From Streptomyces sp. MJM8645 (GTDB lineage Bacteria; Actinomycetota; Actinomycetes; Streptomycetales; Streptomycetaceae), in the NCBI RefSeq assembly GCF_001625365.1, contig NZ_LJJF01000001.1:3793001-3857000 (forward strand): a stretch of DNA of 64,000 nt, written 5' to 3'. Under the pieces are notes generated by a model, which saw only the letters and a program-made list of their open reading frames with translations, was not told the DNA's origin and ran no database searches. This document shows, piece by piece, positions 7,840 through 17,067 of the stretch. The position numbers and the translations under genes are program-made. Every line of letters starts with the position of its first letter. Within the stretch, counting starts at the first letter, position 1.

Positions 7840-9840
7840 TCAGCCGGAGACCTTGACCTCGGCGACCTGCCCGCGGAACTTGCCATCCGTATCCTTCGGC
7901 AGGCTGGTCAGCCAGATCAAGAGGTAGCGGGTGTTCGTCGGGGCGCTGAGGGTGAAGTCGACGTTGCTGCCGCTCTTCTTCCCCGCGACCGTGAAGGAGG
8001 TCAGCGGCGCCTTCTGCGGGTTGTCCGCCGCCTGGGCGTTCGGGATCCGCAGCTCGGCCGTGGTGGTGCCGACGAACTGGACGTTCACCGAGCTGACGGC
8101 GTGCGACGAGCCGAGGTCGATCAGCAGACCGGTGCCCTCCTTGTAGCCGCCCGGGACGAACTGGTCGTCGTAGCCGTAGGTCGGCCAGCTCGTGCTGGGG
8201 TCGCCGTCGATGGCCTTGGGGAGGGCCCAGGCGGATTCCGCCGAATCGCCCTTCGGGTTGTACGAGAGGGCGGCCTTGGGCGCGATCGGCGTCGGGTTGT
8301 GGGTGCTGGCCTGCGGGGTCGGTGCGTCGCTGGTGGCCGAGGTCTGCGGGGGGGTGGTCGGGCTGGTGTTGCGCAGGGTGTCCACGAACTGCCAGGAGGC
8401 GACGCCGATGGCGCCCAGGGCGACCGTCCAGGCCGTCGCCTTGATCACCCGGCGCAGCCGTCGCCGGGTGCGCCGGCTCGCGGTCGGCCGGGACGAGGCG
8501 GGCAGCGGGGCGACGGCCGGGTCGGCCACCCGGGTCGGGTTGGGCGCGGTCGGCAGCGCGTGGGTGTTGTGCCGGGGCGGGGCCGGGAAGGGGGGCAGCT
8601 CCGGTTCGGGCTGGCGGATCCGGGGCATCTGCGCGATCGCCCGGGTCAGCTCCTCCGGGGTGGTGATCGGCTCGGCGTGGTGCGGCGGGTGGTCGAACAG
8701 GGCCCGCGCGGCCAGCTCGGACAGGCCCTTGTGGACGCCCGCGCGGACCTGGTCCGGCGCGGCGTTCTGGAGGCCCTTGGGCAGGCCCTGGAGGTCGTAG
8801 CGGTCCTCCGGGTAGGGCCAGCGGTGGGTGAGCGCGGCGAACAGCAGGGCGCCGATCGCGCGGGTGTCGGTGCGCTCGGAGCCGTCGGTGCCGTCCTCGT
8901 CGGGCAGCCCGCGCAGGGCGGCGTCCACCGCGATGCCGTTGATCCGGTACTGGCCGCTGTCGGTGCGCAGCACGCAGCGCGGGGTGAGCCGCAGGTGGGC
9001 CTGGCCGCGCCGGTGGGCGGCGGCGACCGCGTCGGTCACCTGGCGGACCATCTGGTACGCCTCGTGCGGCTCCATCGGGCCGTCGGCGAGCAGCTTGGCG
9101 AGGTCGGAGGCGTGCGGCAGCCACTCCCGCACGACGTAGACCAGCTCGCCCTCCTGGACGGCGTCCAGGACCTGGACGAAGCGCGGGTCGCCGAGCAGGG
9201 CGGCGGACTTGGCGGCGGCGAGCACCTTGCGGGCGCGCTGGTGGCCGGAGGCCATCAGGTGGACGCCGACGGCCCGGCGCAGCTTCTCGTCGACCGCGCG
9301 CCAGCTGCTGAAGGTCTCGGTCTGGGAGATGCACTCCTCCAGCCGGTACCGGTGGCCGATCGTGTCGCCGCTGTGCCGCAGCGGGGCGGGGAGGGTGCGG
9401 GGCAGGGTGGCGGTGTCGCGCGGGTCGACGGTGGGCTGCGGGTCGGTGGGGCGGCGCTTGGTGGCCGCGGGCTCCGGGGCGGCGGGCTTGCGCCGGGCGG
9501 TGCCGCCGGCGGCCAGCTCGGCGGCGATCTCGTGGACCGAGAGCGGAGCGGTGATCTCCGAGGTCTCCTCGCCGCGGGGGGCGTCCTGGCCGGCGTCGGA
9601 GAGGTCGGAGGGCTCGGAGGGGTCGGCGGGGTCGGTGTCCGGGTCCGGGTCGGCGGCCACCGGGGTGTCCGGGGCGGCGCCCCGGTCCTCGGAGGCGTCC
9701 TGGGAGGAGGCGTCGGCGACGGCGCCCGCCGGGGCTGCCTTCCCCGCCGTGAGCTCGTCGATCGCCGCGGCCAGTGCGGCCTCGTCCGCCGCCGCGTCAG
9801 CTGCTGACGTGTCGACGACCGCCTTGGTGCCATCAGCCAC
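7840..9840 (-). CDS. Membrane pseudokinase with outer discoidin-like domain (MurJ partner type)
   Basis: A 666-residue protein. An acidic/Ala-rich N-terminal part is followed by a Ser/Thr kinase fold at about 165-420. That fold lacks the catalytic residues: no glycine loop in ISQTETFSSW, no VAIK lysine (VGVHLM), HRD replaced by HLRLTP, and DFG replaced by GIAVD. A transmembrane helix near 505 (ATAWTVALGAIGVASW) leads to an outer domain resembling F5/8-type C or galactose-binding folds (AIDGDPSTSW). In M. tuberculosis the MurJ homologue MviN carries such a pseudokinase in one chain; here it is a separate gene next to murJ. GTG 9840 follows GGGGAGG; an ATG at 9933 is in frame. Confidence 0.85.
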   Translation of the reverse strand: MADGTKAVVDTSAADAAADEAALAAAIDELTAGKAAPAGAVADASSQDASEDRGAAPDTPVAADPDPDTDPADPSEPSDLSDAGQDAPRGEETSEITAPLSVHEIAAELAAGGTARRKPAAPEPAATKRRPTDPQPTVDPRDTATLPRTLPAPLRHSGDTIGHRYRLEECISQTETFSSWRAVDEKLRRAVGVHLMASGHQRARKVLAAAKSAALLGDPRFVQVLDAVQEGELVYVVREWLPHASDLAKLLADGPMEPHEAYQMVRQVTDAVAAAHRRGQAHLRLTPRCVLRTDSGQYRINGIAVDAALRGLPDEDGTDGSERTDTRAIGALLFAALTHRWPYPEDRYDLQGLPKGLQNAAPDQVRAGVHKGLSELAARALFDHPPHHAEPITTPEELTRAIAQMPRIRQPEPELPPFPAPPRHNTHALPTAPNPTRVADPAVAPLPASSRPTASRRTRRRLRRVIKATAWTVALGAIGVASWQFVDTLRNTSPTTPPQTSATSDAPTPQASTHNPTPIAPKAALSYNPKGDSAESAWALPKAIDGDPSTSWPTYGYDDQFVPGGYKEGTGLLIDLGSSHAVSSVNVQFVGTTTAELRIPNAQAADNPQKAPLTSFTVAGKKSGSNVDFTLSAPTNTRYLLIWLTSLPKDTDGKFRGQVAEVKVSG

Positions 9841-10147
9841 CGTGGTCCTGCCTCCCCTTGTGTCGCCCCGGCTTGAGAGAGTCGCTGGAGCCCGCGGGTT
9901 GGCGGCCACGTGCTCCAGGACAATTGTGCCCACTCTTCTCCACCGAGTACGACCGCTGAGGGGCGCGCTCGGTTGCGTGCTGGTGGAGAGATGTGGTGCA
10001 GATCCGACACCGGGCCGCCATCTCGCGGCCCGGGCGGAGCCGGGCGCGGGCGGCGGCCCGGCACCCGGCCGGACGGGCGGAGGAGCTGGTGGCTCCCGTC
10101 GACACCCGGTCAGGGCGTCCGCTCGTCCGGTCGGTCGGTGTGGTGGA
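9841..10147. other. Intergenic region between murJ and the pseudokinase gene
   Basis: This 307-base gap in a leftward gene series holds no convincing reading frame. A 9-bp stem (10010-10018 with 10025-10033) could end murJ transcription. I could not define a promoter for the pseudokinase gene. Confidence 0.4.
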
Positions 10148-12616
10148 TCAGCGGCCCAGCCGGCCGCGCACCATGCCGAGCATGGCGTTGAGCTCCTCGA
10201 TCCGCAGGCGCTTCGCGATGAGCACGAACACGGCCAGCTGGAGGCCGCCGCCCGCGACGAGGGACAGCACGCTGCCCAGCCAGCCGTCCAGCACCTGCTG
10301 GACCGCCAGGCTGACGCCGAGGCCGACCAGCGCGGACGGCACGCCGGCGGTGGCCAGCCGACTGTAGGTCTTGCCGATCCGCTTGCTGTCCAGCCCGCCG
10401 ATCTTCTTCTTCAACTTCGGCAGTGCGACCGTCACCCCGACGGCGTAGGCCAGACCATAGCCGAAGGACATCCCGATCACGGCCCACTGGGCGGGCAGCG
10501 TGAACCAGCAGACCACCGAGAACCCGGCCTGGCAGACCGCGACCCAGACGGTGTTGGAGAACGGCGTCCGGGTGTCCTCGTAGGCGTAGAAGCCGCGCAG
10601 CATGACGTACTGGGCCGAGTACGGGATCAGCCCGAGCGCGAAGGCCGAGAGCATCAGGCCGACGTTGGAGGCGTTGTCCAGGGCCCGGTCACCGCCGCCG
10701 ATCCCGTAGATCGAGCGGGCGATCGCCGGGCCGAGCGACAGGAACAGGAAGGCGCCCGGGACGACCGCCACCGCGGTGGTGCGCAGCCCGTACGACAGGT
10801 CGTCGCGGACGGCGCCGGCGTCCTCGTCGGCCGCCGCCCGGGAGAGCCGGGGGAGCACCGCGCTCATGATCGAGACGGTGATCACGGCCTGCGGGAGCTG
10901 CCAGATCAGCAGGGCGTTGGAGAACGCCGCGAGGCCGACGCCCTCGTGGCCGCCCTTCTCTGCGGCGCTGCCGGCGGCGGTGGCCAGCTGGGTGATGACC
11001 AGGAAGCCGGCCTGGTTGGCGAGCACGAAGAAGAAGGTCCACTTGGCCAGCCGGGCGGCCTTGCCCAGGCCGTGGCCGCGCCAGTCGAAGCGCGGCCGGT
11101 AGCGGAAGCCGGCCGACCGCAGGTACGGGATCATCGCCAGCGACTGGACGACCAGGCCGAGCAGGGTGCCGAGGCCGAGCAGCCGGACGCCCTCGGGCGA
11201 GATGCCCTCGGGCGTCACGTGCGTGCCGCTGTAGCCGCCGTACACCCAGATGTAGGCGCCGAAGGTGAAGATCACCACGATGTTGTTGAGGACCGGGGTC
11301 CACATCATCGCGCCGAACCGGCCGCGGGCGTTGAGGATCTGCCCCATCACCACGTGGACGCCCATGAAGAAGATGGTCGGCAGGCAGTACCGGGCCAGCG
11401 CGACCGTGGTCTCGGCGCGGTCCGCGTTCTCCATCATCGAGTGCGAGATCAGCTGCACCAGCAGCGGTGCCCCGAGCACCGCGAGGAACACCACGCCGCC
11501 GAGCCCGACCATCACCAGGGTGAGCAGCCGGTTGGCGTACGCGGTGCCGCCGTCCTCGTCGTTCTTCATGCTGCGCACCAGCTGCGGCACGAAGACGGCG
11601 TTCAGCGCGCCGCCGCCGATCAGGATGTACAGCAGGGTCGGCAGGGTGTAGGCGGCGTTGTACGAGTCACCCATGGCGGCGACGCCGATGGCGGCGGTGA
11701 TCACCATGGTCCGGACGAAGCCGGTGCCGCGGGAGACCAGCGTGCCGGCCGCCATGATCGCGCTGGAGTTCAGCAGGCTCGCGACCTTGCCGCCGCCGCC
11801 GGCCGCCGGGGCGGGCTCGGCCGCGGGCGCCGGCTGTGCGGCGCGCTCCTCGGCGACGAGGTCCGCCAGCGGCTCCACCGCCGGCGGCACCGCCACGGCG
11901 GCCACCTGCATGGTGGCCTCGTCCTCGGAGAGCGGCGGGTCGAACTCGATCGGGGGGACGAAGGGGCGGTGCCCGTCCGGGCCGGCGTACTGCTGCTGCC
12001 CCGGGTAGCCGCCCACCGGCGGGTACGGCGAGGCGGCAGCGGGGGGCGGGGGCGCGACCGGCGGTGCCATCGGGTGCACCGGGGCGGGCGGGGGCACCGG
12101 CGGCTGGGCCGCCGCCTGCTCCTGGTGGCCGCCGAACAGCGCGTCCACCCCGACGTACTCGGTGGTCTCGCTGTCCCAGGTCGAGTGCGCCGGGCCCGGC
12201 TCCCACTGCGGCCGGGGCTGCTCCTGGCCGCCCCACTGGCCGCCGCCGGCCGGGGCCGGGGCCTCCTGCCAGGCGGCCTGCACCGGGGTGTCCCAGCCGG
12301 GCTGCACGGGCGGCACCGGGGCCGCGAACGGCGTCGGCGCCGAGTACTGCGCCGGCGGCACCGGCGTCGGGTAGCCGCCGCCCTGCGGCGGCAGCTGCGG
12401 CGGCACGTCGTACGCGGTGGCCGGCGGCTGAGGCGCCGCGGGCCGGTCGGCCCGCAGACCGTACGGGTCCTGGCCGGCCTGCGGGTTCCCGTACGCGTCG
12501 GCCGCGTACGGGTCCTGGGCGTAGGTGTCGGCCACGTACCAGTCGCCGGACGGCGACTCGGCGCCCGGCCGGTTCTCACCGCGGCCCGGCGGCCGCTCCT
12601 CGCTGCGCCCGGTCAT
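10148..12616 (-). CDS. murJ: Lipid II flippase MurJ (MviN) with long Pro-rich N-terminus
   Basis: An 822-residue MOP-superfamily protein that flips lipid II for peptidoglycan synthesis. Roughly the first 270 residues are cytosolic low-complexity sequence rich in Pro, Gly, Tyr and Ala. The flippase core then begins at SLLNSSAIMAAGTLVSRGTGF and runs through about 14 hydrophobic segments to the C-terminus. The core is of normal length; the N-terminal extension is typical of actinomycetes and may bind regulators. The start ATG is at 12616. The neighbours are the pseudokinase gene downstream and the DUF6049 gene upstream. Confidence 0.94.
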   Translation of the reverse strand: MTGRSEERPPGRGENRPGAESPSGDWYVADTYAQDPYAADAYGNPQAGQDPYGLRADRPAAPQPPATAYDVPPQLPPQGGGYPTPVPPAQYSAPTPFAAPVPPVQPGWDTPVQAAWQEAPAPAGGGQWGGQEQPRPQWEPGPAHSTWDSETTEYVGVDALFGGHQEQAAAQPPVPPPAPVHPMAPPVAPPPPAAASPYPPVGGYPGQQQYAGPDGHRPFVPPIEFDPPLSEDEATMQVAAVAVPPAVEPLADLVAEERAAQPAPAAEPAPAAGGGGKVASLLNSSAIMAAGTLVSRGTGFVRTMVITAAIGVAAMGDSYNAAYTLPTLLYILIGGGALNAVFVPQLVRSMKNDEDGGTAYANRLLTLVMVGLGGVVFLAVLGAPLLVQLISHSMMENADRAETTVALARYCLPTIFFMGVHVVMGQILNARGRFGAMMWTPVLNNIVVIFTFGAYIWVYGGYSGTHVTPEGISPEGVRLLGLGTLLGLVVQSLAMIPYLRSAGFRYRPRFDWRGHGLGKAARLAKWTFFFVLANQAGFLVITQLATAAGSAAEKGGHEGVGLAAFSNALLIWQLPQAVITVSIMSAVLPRLSRAAADEDAGAVRDDLSYGLRTTAVAVVPGAFLFLSLGPAIARSIYGIGGGDRALDNASNVGLMLSAFALGLIPYSAQYVMLRGFYAYEDTRTPFSNTVWVAVCQAGFSVVCWFTLPAQWAVIGMSFGYGLAYAVGVTVALPKLKKKIGGLDSKRIGKTYSRLATAGVPSALVGLGVSLAVQQVLDGWLGSVLSLVAGGGLQLAVFVLIAKRLRIEELNAMLGMVRGRLGR

Positions 12617-12673
12617 GTCACCTCTTCGCTGTCGTGGGGGAGGCCGGCCCGGCGTTGCGGGGGGTCGGCGGTA

Positions 12674-15253
12674 TCAAGGACCAACCTTCTCATCACTGGC
12701 GGTCCGATCCCGGCCATCCGCGTTGCTGCCGCGCGGTGTCTGCGCGGGGCCGGCCTCGGCGGATCCGCCGCCGGAGCCGTCTTCGGGGCCGCCGCCGGGG
12801 CCGTTCCCGGAGGGTTCGCCGGCACCGCCCCCGGCCTCGCCGTCGGGCTTCTCCCCGCTCGCGTCCCCGCCCGCGTCCTGCGCCCCGTCCCGGGCCTCGT
12901 CCGCCGCCGGGGCCGGTGCGCCGTCCGCCGCCGGGCCGTCGACCGGCTGGTCGCCGTCGGTGTGCGGCTGCCCGGCCCGCCGCTTGCGCTGGCGCACGAA
13001 GCGCAGCGCGGCCAGCAGCAGCAGGGCGGCGCCGGCCGCGAAGACGTACAGCACGCCGTTGGTCACCGAGGTGACGTCCACCCTGAACTGCTGCGGTGCG
13101 CCGTACTTCTGCGGGTTGGGGCCGGTGGTCCAGAGCTGGGCGGTCATGTTGACCGGGCCGTTGTTGTGCGCCTCGGCGTTGAACCGGAGGGTGACGCTCT
13201 GGGAGGCGGGGATGACCAGTTCCTCCTCCTTGCCCACCCGCAGCCGGTTCGGCTGCGGCGAGGTGAGCACCAGCTTGAGGTTGGTGACGGTCTGGGTGAG
13301 GTCGTTGCGGACGCTGACCGGGAGCAGACCGGTGTTGCCGGCGAAGGTGACGACGTTCTTCTTCGGCACCCGGACGGCCCCGGTCAGTTCGTCCAGGTAC
13401 TTGGCGACGTCCGCGCGGTAGGTGCTGCCGGCCGCCGCGTCGGTGCGCCACGCGGTGGACAGCGAGCGGACCATCGCGGCGCTGAACGGGCCGCGCACCC
13501 GCTGCGGCAGGGTGAGCACCCGCATCAGCGTGTCCAGGTTCTGCTGGATCTCGTCGGTGCTGCTCAGCTCGGCCGCGGACAGCTCCGAGGCGCGGACCTG
13601 GGCCGGGTAGTCGGCGGCCGCCGGGACGGCGGTGTTGGCCTTCTGGTCGGGCGCGGCCTGGGCCAGGGTGTCCAGCTTGACCGGGGCGAGCCACTTGTTG
13701 TCGGAGGCCGTCTGCAGGGCGTCCGCCAGCACCTTGGCGGTGCTCGCGGTCAGGTCGCGCGGCGGCATCACCAGCAGGCCGCGCTGGTTCTGCGGCTGCT
13801 CGTGGGTGATCGTGTAGGTCTCGGCGAGGAAGCGCTGGTTCGCCTTGGTCTGTGCCTGCGGGGTGGCGAGGTCGGTCTGGAACAGCGAGGAGACGGTCTC
13901 GTCGGCGACCACCGCGTTCTGCCCGCTGCCGATCGGGCGCACCGCGGTCGGGGTGTAGTTCATCGCGTCCGGCTCCGGCATGCTCGCGCCGTTGACCAGG
14001 ACCAGGCCGTCGCCGGCCTGCTGGGCGATGCCCGCGATCTGCTGGTCGAGGTAGCCCTGGTACGGCCAGGCCACGTCCGAGCGGGTGTCGACGGACAGCC
14101 GCCCCTCGACGGTGAGCCGGCCGGCGGTGGCCGCCTTGCCCAGGGCGGTGCCCATCCCGGTCAGGTCGGCGCCGTTGTGCGCGATCGAGGCGAGGTCCGG
14201 GTCGGCGTAGGGCAGTGACACCACCTGGCCGCCCGGCTTGGCGACGGCGGCCCGCAGCTTGTCCAGCCAGGCCGTGGCGGCGGCCTGGCCGGTGCCGGGG
14301 ACGGTGTTGTCGTCCTTGGCCGGCTTGCCGACGTCCTGGCCCGGCTTCTGCACCCGGTACGGCCTGGTCATCGCGAACGCGGTGTCCAGCAGGTCCGGGT
14401 CGACCACCCAGGTCAGCCCGGTCATCTTGGCCCCGGTGTCCACCAGCTCGTACAGCCGGCCGCCCGGGGAGAACTCGGCGGTCAGGCTGTCGTCGCGCAG
14501 GACGGGGACGGGCTGGTCGTTGTCGGAGTAGGTCTGCGCGGCCAGCACCGGCGCGTGCACCAGCGGCCAGAGCGTGGTGACCTTGCTGGGCTGCGCCTCG
14601 GCGCCGCCCGGGTTGTACGGCAGGAAGGTCCGGGCGATGCCCAGCGGCCGGTCGCGCTGGTTGTCGGCGGTCGAGCCCCAGGCGTCCACCGCGAGCTCGT
14701 AGACGCCGCTGTCGGACAGCCCGAGGTCGCTCACCGAGACGCTCAGGGTGTAGGGCTGGTTCTGGCCCGGGCCCAGCTCCGGCAGGGCGTACTGCGGGCT
14801 GTCCAGCTCCACGCCGTCGGAGTTGGTCGGGCCGCTGCGGGTGGTCACCAGGGACAGGTCGCTGCGCCGCTGCAGCGGCTTGCTGGACAGCGGCTTGCGG
14901 ACGGCCGCGTGGGCGTTCTTGACCGCGGCCTTGCCGGTGTTGGTGACGTGCCCGGTGATCTTCACGATGCCGTTCGGGCTGGCCACCTGCGGTGCCACCG
15001 TCTCGATGGTCATCTCCACCGGGTACTCGGCCGAGACGCCGTTGTCGGTGGTCGGCCGGACGCCGCCCCCGGCGGGTAGCGCCGCGGCCGGGGCGACCGC
15101 TGAGAACAGGGCCAGGGCGGCCCCGCAGGCGGCGGCGAGGCGGCGGGCCGCCTGCCCCGCGCGCCGCCCCGTGCCGTGCCCTTCGACGGGGCGTTGGGTC
15201 CTTCCGGGCCGTCGGTCCGCCCCCAGGCCCGAGTGCCGTGCCGGCTCACTCAC
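12674..15253 (-). CDS. Large secreted membrane-anchored protein, DUF6049 type
   Basis: An 859-residue protein. A Sec-type signal (AARRLAAACGAALALFSAVAPAAA) spans about 28-55. It is followed by immunoglobulin-like NEW3-type sequence (VTNTGKAAVKNAHAAV) and a large extracytoplasmic region. A C-terminal transmembrane helix (VLYVFAAGAALLLLAALRF) and a Pro/Asp/Gly-rich cytosolic tail end it. The function is unknown. It sits immediately upstream of murJ in the same direction with 57 bases between, so it is probably part of the envelope operon. GTG 15253 is the chosen start, although its ribosome binding site is poor. The open frame continues further upstream without a credible start. Confidence 0.8.
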   Translation of the reverse strand: MSEPARHSGLGADRRPGRTQRPVEGHGTGRRAGQAARRLAAACGAALALFSAVAPAAALPAGGGVRPTTDNGVSAEYPVEMTIETVAPQVASPNGIVKITGHVTNTGKAAVKNAHAAVRKPLSSKPLQRRSDLSLVTTRSGPTNSDGVELDSPQYALPELGPGQNQPYTLSVSVSDLGLSDSGVYELAVDAWGSTADNQRDRPLGIARTFLPYNPGGAEAQPSKVTTLWPLVHAPVLAAQTYSDNDQPVPVLRDDSLTAEFSPGGRLYELVDTGAKMTGLTWVVDPDLLDTAFAMTRPYRVQKPGQDVGKPAKDDNTVPGTGQAAATAWLDKLRAAVAKPGGQVVSLPYADPDLASIAHNGADLTGMGTALGKAATAGRLTVEGRLSVDTRSDVAWPYQGYLDQQIAGIAQQAGDGLVLVNGASMPEPDAMNYTPTAVRPIGSGQNAVVADETVSSLFQTDLATPQAQTKANQRFLAETYTITHEQPQNQRGLLVMPPRDLTASTAKVLADALQTASDNKWLAPVKLDTLAQAAPDQKANTAVPAAADYPAQVRASELSAAELSSTDEIQQNLDTLMRVLTLPQRVRGPFSAAMVRSLSTAWRTDAAAGSTYRADVAKYLDELTGAVRVPKKNVVTFAGNTGLLPVSVRNDLTQTVTNLKLVLTSPQPNRLRVGKEEELVIPASQSVTLRFNAEAHNNGPVNMTAQLWTTGPNPQKYGAPQQFRVDVTSVTNGVLYVFAAGAALLLLAALRFVRQRKRRAGQPHTDGDQPVDGPAADGAPAPAADEARDGAQDAGGDASGEKPDGEAGGGAGEPSGNGPGGGPEDGSGGGSAEAGPAQTPRGSNADGRDRTASDEKVGP

Positions 15254-15515
15254 TCGTTCCGCCCTCGCCGTTCTCGATCGCTCGCTGCTGATGCTGTTCG
15301 CTTGACGTTCTTCGCTCGACGCAGTTCGCCGCGCTGGTGCCGCGGGAGCTCCGCCGGCCACGGCGGCACGCGACACCGCATCCCCTGTCCGGTGCCCGAG
15401 ACTCGTCCACCGGCATGGTAACGATGCAGCCCGCGGTGCAGTGTCGCGGGCCTTGGGGTGAGACGCCCAAAACGCGCGGGCGGTTGACCTGTCGGGCCAC
15501 GTACTCTTGTGAGCC

Positions 15516-17009
15516 GTGTCCACTGCCAATGAGTCCACCGCGCACCTCGACCGTTCCAGCACCGCCGTCCAGGCCGTCCCAGGCCTGAGCGAGGCCCAGA
15601 CCCTGGGGCTGCAAGAGCTGCTGCGGGTGTCGCCGGTGGCCGACGAGATCGCCCGTCGGTTCGAGGCGGCCGGCCACCGGCTGGCCCTGGTCGGCGGCTC
15701 GGTGCGGGACGCCCTGCTCGGCCGGCTCGGCAACGACCTGGACTTCACCACCGACGCCCGCCCGCAGCAGGTGCTCAGGCTGGTCAAGGGCTGGGCGGAC
15801 GCGGTCTGGGATGTCGGCATCGCCTTCGGCACGGTCGGCGCCCGCAAGGACACCCCCGAGGGCTCCTTCCTGATCGAGATCACCACCTACCGCTCCGAGG
15901 CGTACGACCGGACCTCCCGCAAGCCCGAGGTCACCTACGGCGACACCATCGAGCAGGACCTGGTCCGCCGGGACTTCACCGTCAACGCGATGGCCGTCGA
16001 CCTGCCCGGCCGCGGCTTCGTCGACCCGCACCACGGCCTGGACGACCTGGAGGCCCGGGTGCTGCGCACCCCCGCGACCCCCGAGGAGTCCTTCTCCGAC
16101 GACCCGCTGCGGATGATGCGCGCCGCCCGCTTCGCGGCCCAGCTCGACTTCGAGCCGGCCCCCGAGGTCGTCGCCGCGATGACCGCGATGGCCGAGCGGA
16201 TCACCATCGTGTCCGCCGAGCGCGTCCAGGCCGAGCTGAACAAGCTGCTGCTGGCCAAGCACCCGGTGAAGGGCCTGCGGCTGCTGGTCGACACCGGCCT
16301 GGCCGACCACGTGCTGCCCGAGCTGCCCGCACTGCGGCTGGAGCGCGACGAGCACCACCGGCACAAGGACGTCTACGAGCACTCGCTGACCGTCCTGGAA
16401 CAGGCCGTCGACCTGGAGCAGGACGGCCCGGACCTCACCCTGCGGCTGGCCGCGCTGCTGCACGACATCGGCAAGCCGCGCACCCGCCGCTTCGAGTCGG
16501 ACGGCCGGGTCTCCTTCCACCACCACGAGGTGGTCGGCGCCAAGATGACCCGCAAGCGGATGCGCGAGCTCAAGTACTCCAAGGAGCTCACCGAGGACGT
16601 CTCGCAGCTGGTCGAGCTGCACCTGCGCTTCCACGGCTACGGCGGCGGCGAGTGGACGGACTCCGCGGTGCGCCGCTACGTCACCGACGCCGGACCGCTG
16701 CTGGAGCGCCTGCACAAGCTCACCCGCTCCGACTGCACCACCCGCAACCGCAAGAAGGCGGCGGCGCTGTCGCGCACCTACGACGGCCTGGAGCAGCGGA
16801 TCACCGAGCTGAAGGCCCAGGAGGAGCTGGACGCCGTCCGCCCGGCGCTGGACGGCAACCAGATCATGGAGCTGCTCGGGCTCAAGCCCGGCCCGCAGGT
16901 CGGCAAGGCGTACAAGCACATGCTCGAACTCCGGCTGGAGCACGGCCCGCTGGAGCACGACGCGGCGGTGGCCGCGCTGCGGGCCTGGTGGGCCGAGCAG
17001 CAGGGCTGA
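15516..17009 (+). CDS. pcnA: CCA tRNA nucleotidyltransferase
   Basis: A 497-residue class II nucleotidyltransferase that adds or repairs the 3' CCA of tRNAs. The N-terminal catalytic site shows LVGGSVRDALLGRLGNDLDFTTDA, with the DxD pair. An HD domain (HDIGKPRTRRF) lies in the middle, as in actinobacterial homologues. GTG 15516 has no Shine-Dalgarno sequence; a TACTCT hexamer at 15502-15507 ends 8 bases upstream, suggesting a leaderless message. It is divergent from the DUF6049 gene and convergent with the next gene. Confidence 0.94.
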   Translation: MSTANESTAHLDRSSTAVQAVPGLSEAQTLGLQELLRVSPVADEIARRFEAAGHRLALVGGSVRDALLGRLGNDLDFTTDARPQQVLRLVKGWADAVWDVGIAFGTVGARKDTPEGSFLIEITTYRSEAYDRTSRKPEVTYGDTIEQDLVRRDFTVNAMAVDLPGRGFVDPHHGLDDLEARVLRTPATPEESFSDDPLRMMRAARFAAQLDFEPAPEVVAAMTAMAERITIVSAERVQAELNKLLLAKHPVKGLRLLVDTGLADHVLPELPALRLERDEHHRHKDVYEHSLTVLEQAVDLEQDGPDLTLRLAALLHDIGKPRTRRFESDGRVSFHHHEVVGAKMTRKRMRELKYSKELTEDVSQLVELHLRFHGYGGGEWTDSAVRRYVTDAGPLLERLHKLTRSDCTTRNRKKAAALSRTYDGLEQRITELKAQEELDAVRPALDGNQIMELLGLKPGPQVGKAYKHMLELRLEHGPLEHDAAVAALRAWWAEQQG

Positions 17010-17019
17010 GAGGTGCTGC

Positions 17020-17055
17020 GAGGGGTGGTCCCGGCGTCGGCCGGGACCATCCCTC
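17020..17055. terminator. Bidirectional terminator after pcnA
   Basis: Fifteen-bp stem with one G-T type mismatch (17020-17034 with 17041-17055) and a 6-base loop, between convergent genes. Confidence 0.75.
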
Positions 17056-17067
17056 GGGTGTGTCGGG

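Noticed and set aside
9209..14218. A 1669-codon open frame on the plus strand
   Set aside because: It is antisense to the pseudokinase, murJ and DUF6049 genes, all with clear domains and start sites. Very high GC leaves long open frames on the opposite strand.
15254..15886. Upstream extension of the DUF6049 frame by 211 codons
   Set aside because: It overlaps the pcnA start region, has no ribosome binding site, and would bury the clear signal peptide in the middle of the protein.
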